Below are positions 38,001-50,000 of a DNA stretch of 64,000 nt, piece after piece. The notes below the pieces were generated by a model. It made no database searches and had not been told where the DNA came from. It was given only the letters and a program-made list of their open reading frames with translations. Location of the stretch: positions 186,001 to 250,000 of the forward strand of contig JACEVL010000777.1 of NCBI GenBank assembly GCA_020284085.1, written 5' to 3'. Both the position numbers and the translations under genes were made by a program. How positions within the stretch are numbered: position 1 is the stretch's first letter; each line of letters begins with the position of its first letter. Source of the stretch: Aporrectodea caliginosa (taxonomy: Eukaryota; Annelida; Clitellata; Crassiclitellata; Lumbricidae).

Positions 38001-41000
38001 ATTCTTTTGATGGTCCTTTAGGCCTGAGCCCATGATATGTGGTTATTAGATTCATTATTCCACTCTCTCGTAAACAGTTTGTGCTGTAGGTGTTATTATG
38101 TTCTATTCTGTTTTTTTGTTGTTTATTGTAATATATTCTGCACCTATATTGCTCTATTTAAGTTTTGTATTTTGATTGATTTTCTGTCAGCTGGATTTAA
38201 ATACCACATCTGCTGAGTGCTTAAACTTTAACTGATACTGATTTGTGTTTTGCAGTTATTTGCAATTTTTACAAATATTTTATCATTTTGGTTGTTGAAA
38301 TAAAGGACTTGGATGCTGTTTTAGGTATGTACTGTGTTAGAGAGTTTGGAACGAGAGTACAAGCGAGATGAAGACTTCTGCAGTTCTGAAAAGGCAACAG
38401 CAGCAGAAGACAAAGTGGCTTACATGCAACAACTTATTACGAAGATGCTAGAACAGAAGGAAGCTTTCCTGAAGGTAAGCACATCACATTAAATAACGGA
38501 CGATAAGCTTAGACCTAAAGTTTGGGTTAATTAGTTGCATTTAAGCTGAAAATATAACAATACAATAATGACTGTAACTGAAAACCTAATAATAAACATA
38601 AACTAAGCCACAACAAATCGTGCAAATGTTGGTTTAGTTTTGAATGGTAATGAAATTTTGATTTTTTTTAGGCTTGTACGCTGGCTAGAAGAACAGCTGA
38701 ATCATTTCTCAAGTATGTGCACCGAAGTGTACATACACTTAACATGCAGGTTACAAGAAATCCCGATACTCATGTAAAAGGTAAGCCTCAGTCATGAGTT
38801 TACATATGTGAAGACTTAAGACATTTAGAGCTTTGTATATTGATAGCAGATGGATACAGGTTGAATCGATTCAGAGAATTCCATTCTGCATCTAATCTTT
38901 TGGTTGTACTGCTTTTTGTGTAAAATCATATAAATTCTTTCAGAGTGGACAAAATTTGTTGTTTTTGCTTTTTAGTTTAGTTAGTGCATGCTATCAAATG
39001 CCTACATATTTAAACCTTTGTCACTCTCAAGAAATGTTCAAGTTACTGCTAATCATATTCACTTTTTTTGTTGAAGATTATTGTTTATTCTTTAGTTTTT
39101 GTGTTAATAAATGGGGAAGTAAATAATTATATTTTGCTGTTATGCTGAAATGTCTTCAGCCCCATGACCATGACCCTGAAGACTTTCGTGAAAGAGGCAT
39201 ACAATAATGAGATATTGCAGTATGTTATCCATACCGTCTTGTAGATGTTTTGTAGCAACCGTTAACTGATGCCCTAAATTACCCTTTAGTATATTTCCAT
39301 ATGTTTGCTTATATTTCCATAAACTGATGCCCTAAAGTACCCAAGTGATTTGCGATAAACCTTTGAGGATGATATTTACTTGTTTCAGCCACCCTTGATC
39401 ATCTTCTGAAGCAGGAGAATACTGTTCTTGAGCACTGGACCGGAAAGAAGAGGAAGCTTGATCAGTGCCAGCAATATGTTCTCTTTGAGCACAGTGCTAA
39501 ACAGGTGAGTGTTGGGTGTTTGGTTTAACAACTTGGGGCATTATTATGCACATAGCATGCATATTGATATATTATGCATATTATTTTCAGTCAATGCCTG
39601 CTATTATGATTTCTAGTAGACTTGGCATTTAGGTGCATTGATGTCTAATCTGATCTGATGACTTTTATAATGTCCTTATCAAAACACATAATGCATCTAT
39701 CAAAGGTTGGTTAGAGTGAAGTCGTCGACTATCTGCTTCAGATAATGCTGCAATTCGTTTTAATAGATTTCTAATGTTGAACTTTGTAGGCTTTGGATTG
39801 GATTCACGACAAAGGGGAAAACTATCTTGCAACGCACACAGGCATTGGAAAAACGTCAGAGGAAACACAAGAACTGCTCAAAGAAGACAATGAATTTAAG
39901 TGCAGTGTTAAAGTAAGAGGATTCCTCTAATTTTTGTTTGTATCAGTATTTAACAGGTTATTTTACAGAATATTACATTTAGTAGATCCTTTGAAAAGTT
40001 GCCACATTTGTTACACTCTGCAGTGCTTTTCAGTTCTTCTGATTGACCTGGTGTTGATTGCTTAAAGAGTTTAGCTGTGCAGATGTTATTGCTATGTGTG
40101 GATAATTTGATTCACTTTCCTGTAGAGGCCATCTATTTCTTTTGTTGGTCAGCCTTGGATAATTTGTGAAGAAAACACATGCCAGATAGACACTGGTTCT
40201 CAGTTTATACACCCATGTGAAGCTAAGCAAATAATAATTCCTTTCAAATTATGTGTAGACACAGTAATTCCTCAATAAATATATGTTTTTTTACATATGT
40301 ATGTAAATGTGAATCATGTAGATATTTGTAAGCGTTTTAATGTGATCATGTGTTGTTGTCTGTAGGAGATGAGAGAGAAGGTGAAACTGTTGCGCCAGGT
40401 GGCAGATAACCTTGTGGAGAAAGGTCATGCACATGCATCCAGCATCAGTTCATGGGTTGAAGCTGTCAATTTGAGATACAAAGACTTCTCATCTCGAATT
40501 GAAAAGTATCGCATGAAGCTTGAGGCTGCACTTGGAGTGACTCACGACGGAAGTGGGGTCTGTATTAGTGATTATTGTTATAGGGTGGTGCTTTAGTTCA
40601 GGGGTGTCTGCTGTATGAATTTCCATAAGTACCACATGCAATGTGTCTAAAGCATAAACTTAATCATTTCTAAATGGCTCTCCAAATGGCTTCTTATCTT
40701 TTCTGTGCTCTTTGAAATCTTTAGATCCTTGTGCTGATGCAGTTAACAGGTTTGCAAGTAATTTGTTTCTCAATAATCTACAACTTCTGAGTCGATTCAG
40801 TTGCTTGTGTTGATTGATTACCTTACATGTTTTTAACACGCCTATTCTTTCCTTGAAGTTTAATATATGCAGGTCAGTCAGGTATTTAGCTGTGAACAAA
40901 AAGTACCACAATTGAGATTTCTAGTAGACTTAAGTATGATTAAAAAACTCAATTTAGAAAAAGGCAAACTGATGAATGCAGTCATTGAGCCAAGTTGTGG

Positions 41001-44000
41001 CCCACAAGCCATTTGGTGGACAGTGTATTTGGTAATATAGCCATCTGATTATCTCTCCATGATAGTGCATCAACAAATATATGATACAATAGAAGTGTAA
41101 TTTCCAGCTGACCTCCTTGTATATGTAAGAACTCCAGTTGAACTGAATGAAGGTAAGTTAATGCAATCTTGAGTTAAGGTGCTTATGCTGTGGCAGTACT
41201 AATGCTGATGATGAAGACGATAATGATTATGGTGAGTGTGATGATGACAAAAACAGTGACATAACATTATGTCTGTTTTCGTTCTTTCTTAAACAGAACT
41301 GTTACTGATATTTGCTGCTTTACAGAGTGAACAGGAAGATAGAAACAGTGATCCTAGCCTTGAGGAGAAACTCCAGCAGACAGCTAAAGGCATCAATGAA
41401 GAGAAAAGAAAATCTGCACGCCGAAAGGAGTAAGATATGGCAGTTATATTAATATATTTAATAACTATTCGCTTTTGTATGATATCAACTGTTAATGACT
41501 ATTAGCCTTTGTATAACTATAACTGGTTTTACAGATTGTCAGCAGGATATAAAAGATTCTGTAAAGTTGTTATTGATTTCTTTTTATTTTTATGTAGATT
41601 TATTATGGCTGAGCTGTTGCAAACAGAACGGACATATGTCAAAGACCTCGAGACTTGTATAAATGTAAGTGTGTTTATTACGCTGCTACATTCTTTGTAT
41701 CAGAGAAGTTAAGTAGTTCAGTTTCACTTTATAGAGAACTAAATCATATTCCATAGTTTACTCTTAGCCTAACTCAGTAGTGCTTAACAGTAATTTTCTA
41801 CAAGATTCTATTGCCAAAGCTTAAAACTAAACATTAAGTAGTTATTTAAGTCAAATGCCAATGTGCTTCTGTAGAAAGTTCCAGAACTGATCAATGTTGT
41901 ATCACTTAAACATATTTCTGACCATTAGTTACCAAAAGGAAGTTCATGAATTCAGAATTTTACATGAGAAGCTTCTTAAAATAAGAATTGTTACATGTCT
42001 TTCTAACAGTGTGTGTTGACTGCAGCATTTTATGTGTGAAATTACATCTGTACTGGGTGAGGCTACAGCAGCTTCACTTTAGCTTTTGTGTCTTAAAAGT
42101 TGGGGTGATGGCAGAGATGAAGGAGGAAAGCCAATGAATGGTATTCGGTTATGTTATTAGAGATTGAATGAATGACTGAAACTGTGATATTTGTGTGTAG
42201 TGCTACATGGCTGAACTCCTGACTCCATCAAACATTGGCCCTGCACCACAAGGAATTCAGGGCCGACACGATGTCATCTTTGGCAACATGAAAGAAATCT
42301 ACGAGTTCCACAACGAGTAAATCAAATCTTTTCTTTTAACTGTCTTGCTATTACAATCTGTGTACGATCCTTCTAAATGTCTGCATCAAGGCAATGCTGT
42401 AAAATAATTCCTACTGTAGGCTTCTGTTCAAGCTATTTAAGAGTATTGAAGTTATCTGGTATGATAGTCCTGTTGAGGATGGTAAATATTAATTAACTTT
42501 AGGGCATAATTATGCTTAATTAATGTATGATTTAATTAAGTGACTTGTTGATACATTTGTGTGTACTGAATTGTTATTATTTTCTGTGGTATTACTGCTT
42601 GGCTTCTGAAGTCATGAGGGTTGATTTGTGTAATTAGAGGGTTAACTCAACAATAGGACACAATGTCTGATTATAGTACTTGAAATATGTATCTTTAGGA
42701 AAGCAGCTTGCCTTTACTGTTGGCATTCTGTCGCTTTGGCTCCTAAGTTGGGAGGTCCTAATACTGATGAAACATTCCTTAAATGCCTTAACAGAGTCCT
42801 GCGCACGGCTGCCCGCCTTGTGGGCCGCATCCCTAAGTTCTCTCGAGTCTCCTGGTACGTGCGGGATGTCCTCCATTGGCTCCCCTATCCGCAGCGCATT
42901 GCCTACCGGGTCTCTGCATTGGTCCGGCGCTGCACTGAGGGCCTGGCTCCTCCATATCTGCGGGAACTCTGCTGCCCTACTGTGACTGTTCCGCGTCGTG
43001 GCTCGTTACGCTCAGCGGTGCAAGCAGAGTTCCTTGTCCCCCGTGCTCGGACTGCTATCCGACAGCGCCGCGCCTTCTCTGTGGCTGGCCCGGTGACCTG
43101 GAATGGGCTTCCGGTGGCACTGCGTCTGACCTCAATAGGACACACTGCTCAGTTCTTCTCTAACCTTAAGACTGTCCTGTTTGACCGAGGTTGGGCTGGG
43201 AGCGCTCCTGAGTAGACTGTCTTGAAGGGGCGCTATATAAAACTACTGTAATAATTCCAAGATCTTATAGTTGCCTATGTTGTTGTTTGGTACAAATAGT
43301 ATATTTCTCACGGAACTTGAAAAATACGAAACGCTGCCAGAAGACGTTGGCCATTGTTTTGTCACTTGGGTAAGAGTTGAAATTCTGCTTCTTAATGTTT
43401 GCTGTTATGGATTAGATAACTTGTGATTACTTAATTGTCAGAAGAACATACAGGTCATTCTGCATGTCTTCTTGTTTTAGAGGATTTAATTTTCTTCAGG
43501 AACAAGTAATTCTATGATTTCATGATGGAAATGAAGTGTTAGAAATGAGAACATCTTGATTCCCTAGTCATATTGGTTTCTGTTCTTATCAGTGTTTTTC
43601 ATGGCTTTATTTTCTTTTGTGTTTCTACAGGCTGAAAAGTTTTCCATTTATGTAAAGTACTGCAAGAATAAGCCAGACTCGAACCAGTTGCTTGTACAAC
43701 AAGGAGGAACATTTTTTGATGTAAATACAATTCTATTTATCATTAAAGTTGTGCAGTTTAGAGTCTGCTGTGTTTATCAGAAAGTAATAAGTCTGAGATT
43801 TGCTGTAACTATTACCGTAATCAATCAATCAATAAGTCAATCAATCAATCAATATTCGTTTATTCAGAAAGACAAGATGGGCACAGACACAACTTGTTGC
43901 ATATGTGAATGTAATTGTTAACACTGTAGTACAGTTTAATTTTAAATTGCAAGCTAATTCTAATGTACTGTACAGTTTCAGAATTAGCAGCAAGTGAACT

Positions 44001-47000
44001 TTTAACTGTTTCTTAAAAACTTAAGAACTCTTGAATTATGGGTTAGAGGGCTTCAATACACGATTTCCAACAATCCAAAAGCCAAAGCTGCAATTCCTGG
44101 ACCTAGTTACATTGTGCTAATGGTAATATGAAATGACTGGCTACTTAATGAATACAATCTGGTTACAATAACTGTGATTGCAAATAATGAATATAAATGA
44201 GACTGTTCTGAGTATATTGATAATACAAAGTTAGGCATGTGGATTATATCATTTTGCTTTTCCAGTATGACCTTAAGGCTGAATTGTACATGGTCAGTGC
44301 TTTTACACTGAGCGCCTTGAAGCAGGCCAGTTTATGCCCAAGGTCACATATTCTGTAAAATCTGGGTAGCTAACTGAATTGTAGTTTACAGTTTATATAT
44401 GTGGGGAGCTCCATGGTTTGTTCATGATGTTTATTCTTTACTCAACAGTTGATATGTTGCAGTTGGTGTAGCAGTGTGTAGCAGTTGATTGCTGTGTGGT
44501 GGTGGGTCATGGTTTTTTTATCTTCTGGTTATAGGAAGTTCAGAAGAAGTTCAACTTAAATGGACCAATTTCATCATACCTGATAAAACCTGTACAAAGG
44601 ATAACAAAATATCAACTGCTGCTCAAGGACCTTTTAGCTTGCTGTGAAGAGGGTCAAGGTGAAATTAAGGTAAGTTGATTAACAACTGGAAATCAGTCAC
44701 CAATTTGATAGAATTTCAGAAATTCAGACTCTGCTGTGTTAATTGCTAATTATGCTGGCAGAATATTTGGTTTATTTCTCATACCTTGACTAATGAGTAT
44801 ATGTATTCTGCTGCAGACTGCTTTCTTTACTCTTTCCTGGATAGAATTCCTTGTCTTACAGACTGATCTTCTGGATATTGACCTGATTACGGCTTGGTTT
44901 TTGTGTGCCATCGGTTGATGCCTTGTGCATTAGACACTGGCACAATAGAAGTTACTAATTACATAAGCAGCTAGTCTTGCAAATGAAACTGGAGCAGATA
45001 CTGGAATTGTATACGTTTCATATTGCGAATGTTGAAGTTATTAAGTTGTAAATATGTTAGCCCTGAGTTATGTTTGACTGGTTTTATATTGAAGTTGTTC
45101 TAGCATGGGCCAGGTTTGTTTGGCTATGGCTTATAGTTTAAGGATAGTGTCTTACTTTTCTGGGTTATTCCGATCTCTGCAAGTCTAATTAAAGTTTGCT
45201 GTATTCATTCAGCCTCTGATTTAATCTTTTTTTGGTTTAGGATGGGTTGGAAGTGATGCTGAACGTTCCAAAGAAGGCCAATGATGCCATGCACTTATCC
45301 ATGTTAGATGGATATGAGGTAATTCATCAACTGTGTTGCCCATCCATGTTCATTTAAGACTAATTTCCTAATTCGTTGTGTCTGTCTCTTGTCACAGTAT
45401 TTCTGTGTTTCCAGTGACTTGAGAGAACAAGCTGTGCTATCTTATCGAGTGCTTCTCAGTTGTTTAAAACTTCTTCCCAGCCATAATTTTATTACAATTA
45501 CTGTTTTTACTTTTAATTTCTTCAGATTGATTTTATGATATCCTCACTGGCTTAATCTAATCTAATTACTTCTAGAGCACCATTATAATATTGCATAAAG
45601 CATCAATCGAGTGAAATCATGACCAGACTCCTTCACGCGTCCAGGAACAAAAAAGTTTATGAAATATATTAATAATAATAATCGTAATATCAGTAAATAG
45701 GGCAAGAATTTAGTTGTAGGTGGAAATGATATGTGATAAATCTGCAGGTATTTACCTGTAATATTCAGAGAGCATATTATATACTGGTAAGATCTTTGGT
45801 TTGTGTCCAGGGTAACCTAGATGCCTTGGGAGAAGTTCTGCTTCAGGACAACTTTATGGCGTGGGATCCAAAACAGCTGATCAAGAAAGGCCGTGAGCGC
45901 CATCTCTTCATGTTTGAAGTGGGTCTGCTGGTGGCAAAGGAAGTTAAAGACAATGCTGGAAAATCAAAATACATGTACAAGATGAAGTTGATGGTAGGTG
46001 AACTAGTATGCTGTGGTGTGCTGTATCATTTGTGAACTGTATCGTATCTAACAACAATCAATAAAGGAAATATATATATATACTTCTAAAGCGCCTTTCG
46101 AAGTATAACCTAGTCAGCGCGTAAGCCCCTTGAGAAAAGAAAAAGTCTTAAAACAAAAAGTAAAGATAAGTAAAGATAGTAATGCCCCCAGTTAGCACCA
46201 TATTGTAAATCATTCTGACTGTGTCATTCTTATACACACTATTTTCATTCTGAGATAATTACTGATAGGTAGCTGCAATTAATTTGTTTTATGCTTTTTC
46301 TCTCGTTAATTACCAGCCTTCGTGTCTTATCTTCTCGTGTTAATGTATTAATCATCATCAGAGGAGGCATTCCCCTTATCTGGAGCATTGTCATTTCCTT
46401 GACTCTTACAAATTGTCCAGTTCTTGGGTTCATCTCCAGTCTATGGGTAACCCAAGTTGAGTGGATGAAGATCTACATCAACCGTCTGGGTCTGTGTGTG
46501 CCTTGATCGTCCAACTGGTCTCTTCCAGCTCCTTGGTGGTCCTGCCTGCCATTCGAACCATGCCGAAGTGACTAAATATCTGGAGTGTTCTATTTTTGAT
46601 CATCGCCAAGAGTAAGGTCTGTCCCGTGCGCTGAGAATTTCCACAGTAGTGATGTGCAAGATTCTCCTCAGGCACCACTGTTGGAAGGCATTCTCTTCTC
46701 TATGGCCGCCATGAGCATTCAGGACTCAACCCCATCAAGGATCACAGGCAGTATGTTAACACTTACATGGTTCCTCTACAAGATACCTACTGAGAGGCGC
46801 TTCCTGCCGAACTCCATCCCCAGCAAGAGAGAACAGAATAACACCTGGTGTGCTGAAATATAGTGGCATCTGATTTCTTCATCGTGGGATTTTATATCTT
46901 TGTATTCTGTTTTCAGACAAATGAAATTGGAGTGACTGAGCATATAGAAGGAGATGAATGCAAATTTGCTCTTTGGTCAGGAAACCGTATTCCAATATCT

Positions 47001-50000
47001 GACTACAAAATTATTCTAAAGGTTAGATATGATAAAAATAGTTTCAGTTTACATTCTGTAAACAATTTGTCATTTTAAAGAAATTATTTTCTATCTTGGC
47101 AGGAGAATTATTATTACCTTAATAAACTGTGTATGTTGGATGTAAAGGTGGAACTTGTCAAACAATATTTGCTCAGTATTGTATAATGGTACAAAATGGT
47201 ACAAAATGTGATTTACACAAATTGTTATTGAGCTAAACAGCTGTCTTCTGGTACCCATAACTATTGCTTTCATGTAGTTGTTAATCTTGTGCTGTTACCA
47301 GTGCTTTAACAATGCCAGTGTAATTCATTCTTTCATTAAAGAATTTATATAGCACCCCTTCATGGTAACTGCTCAGAGGCGTTCCCAACTTCAGCCCAGA
47401 CACAGAGATAAGTTTTCAATTGGCTATAGGACGTGTCAGTGTATGATCTAGGGAACAGGCATAGCTCCCGAGAGAGGCCATTACAAACCCTGGGACCTAC
47501 CACAGAGAATGCACGGTTTTGCTAAGTTGCTGTGTGGGCAAACGAGACCACCAGAACCTCCGTATCAGTAGAGTGAAGGAAGCGACAACCCCGGGCCCCA
47601 GATACCGACTGACAGAAATCCATTAGGTAGGCTGGCGCAAGGCCAAGTTGGCATCGCCAGACCAGATAATAGAATGTAAGCATGTGCCAATTTAGTTTAA
47701 AGCAGGTTTGGTTGAACCTTTTGGATTTCCTACCCACATTGAACATTTTTTACGTAAAGAAGATTCTGTTTGTCTGTTAACTAGGCTTCTTCTCTGGAAA
47801 CCAAGCAGCTGTGGGTGAAACGCCTGCGAGAACTAATCAACGAGAGACAGTTCGTATTGCACTCGGAGCCTCTTAATAACTCACTGGCCAAAGTTCCTCT
47901 TCTGAAGCCACCACCTCCAAAGATATTCCAGTCAAACAGAGCCAGCAGGTCTGTTCATTACAATGAATTGGCCTACGTGCAGGCACTTATATAATAATGC
48001 CTGCTTTGTTGTGTAATTTCAGTTGTGCTTTTTATTGGTATTCAACTGGAACAGAGTTTCAGTTGGTAGTCGGTGCTATAGTCCAGAAGTTCTGTAAGCT
48101 AATGGCGTCCAATAGTTGGAGCACCGTTATTCGATATGAGCATTCTGTGATTGTGTGTGTTATAGAGAACTGGACGACAACACATCATTGGAGGATATGT
48201 CATTTGAACAGACGACACCGCAGTGTGGTGGATCACTTACTTCTGTTACGCTGTCGGTTGCCACTACTGACAGCAGCAGCAGTGGCATTGGCAGCAGCTT
48301 CAGCATGAGTCAAGCTAAGGTTAGTATCCGGTAGCTCTATGCTTTAGTGATCAATGACTTCAGCATGAGCATAAGGCCGAGTACTGAGTTACTCTAGGTT
48401 CTAATGTGCAGTGACTTCAGCATGAGTAGTAGCTCTAGTCTCTAAACTGCTTTCACTTCAGCTTGATTCAGGCTGAATAACTTAATGACAGGCTCTGATC
48501 AATTCTCAGTGATTTTACAATGAGACAGGCCATGCACTTAGTGACTCTAGGCACTAATGCTTAATAACTTCAGCATGAGTCATGCTGAGGTTGGTGTTTC
48601 CAGGTGCTTTTTGTTTCATACCCAGTAATCTGAACATGGGTCAGGCTAAATGTTGGTGGATTTAGGCACTTTTTATATTAATCTCGCTGACTTCAACATG
48701 AGTCAGTACTATAGGTTATTGGCTATGGGAACTCTTAGACTGAAACACTGACTGCATCTTTGCTTCTGTTTTTTGGAGGAAAGGCCTGAGAATCTGTTAG
48801 TTTCGATGATCTACAAAGGCATTAAGTCTAGCATCTAAATTTTCTTCTGTTGTCGTTGTTGTGAAGTTGTCAAGTACAACCGAGATGTCAGTGGCTGACG
48901 ATCATTCCTCATCGAGTCTTTCAACGGCAAATGACAACGACCATGAGAGTCTTTCGTCCACTAGCCAGCCATGCCTTGTCGAGTACGACCAGCTGGGAAA
49001 TCCATGGCCAGCCGCTGTCAGTGCTCAGGGATTAGATGGCAGCATTTCAACTTTAGATTCTGACGGTAATCAAGCATAACACATGATGTTAATTTCACAA
49101 GATTTCCACAGACTTCTTGATTGAAATAGATTTGGCCCAATTTCTAGGCTGCTGAGTTAAGTATTTGAGTCTATTTTTATCCATCTACTTTAACTTACGG
49201 AAATCTTGCTTGCTTGAGCCACAGGCTAAAAAGTCAAATCTTGCGACGACTAATTCGATCACTTACAATCATTCAATCGTCATGAAACTTGGCAGATAGA
49301 CTCGCCCTCGCAGACACTTCATTCTATAAAAATTTCAGCTCCCCCAAAAAGGCTAGCTTATAGAATCGGGGACTCAACTTTTCGAATCGGGGAATCCCCT
49401 TTTCCGATACGCAGCGTTGTCATTGGCCGCAACAAAAACGGGCGCGCTGCTGATTAAACGCACGCTATGTCGTAAAATGTACGCGGACTATATATTTGTA
49501 GAGGTAACTGCTTCATAAGACGCATTATAGGATAGTAGATGGATATAGTAAAAAACTTTGTTTTTACGGGCTGTATTTTATTAAAAACTGAAGCTACGGT
49601 CAAAAATAACATTTGTGGAGCATGAGTAAAGATTACTGAAAGCGATGCACTTTTTGAGACTGTGTGCAAGATGCGAATGACATTCTGAAAGAGGAAAGTT
49701 TAAACTTTGTATGCCAGATATTTTTAGCCTGTGGCTGCCTCTGACAAGATCTTTTGAAGCTTTTGATGTGTTTTGATCCATTTTACCTCTTAAGAGTAAA
49801 CATGTTATAATGAATCGCTAAAGATAGAGTTACAGTGTATGCAATATATGCAGCATGAGAATAGAAGAGTTTGTGGCAACTAGTTATGTTACTAACGCTG
49901 GGAAACAGCAGATTCAGCTGTCTATATGATCAGTTGGTGACCAGGCATCATATTGGGATTGGATAAATGAATTGTTAGAACAAAATATGTACTTACTAAA

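Noticed and set aside
42736..43215. 159-codon ORF as a host gene
   Set aside because: Its DVLHWLP and GPVTWN motifs and 3' tail show it is a LINE fragment in intron 27.
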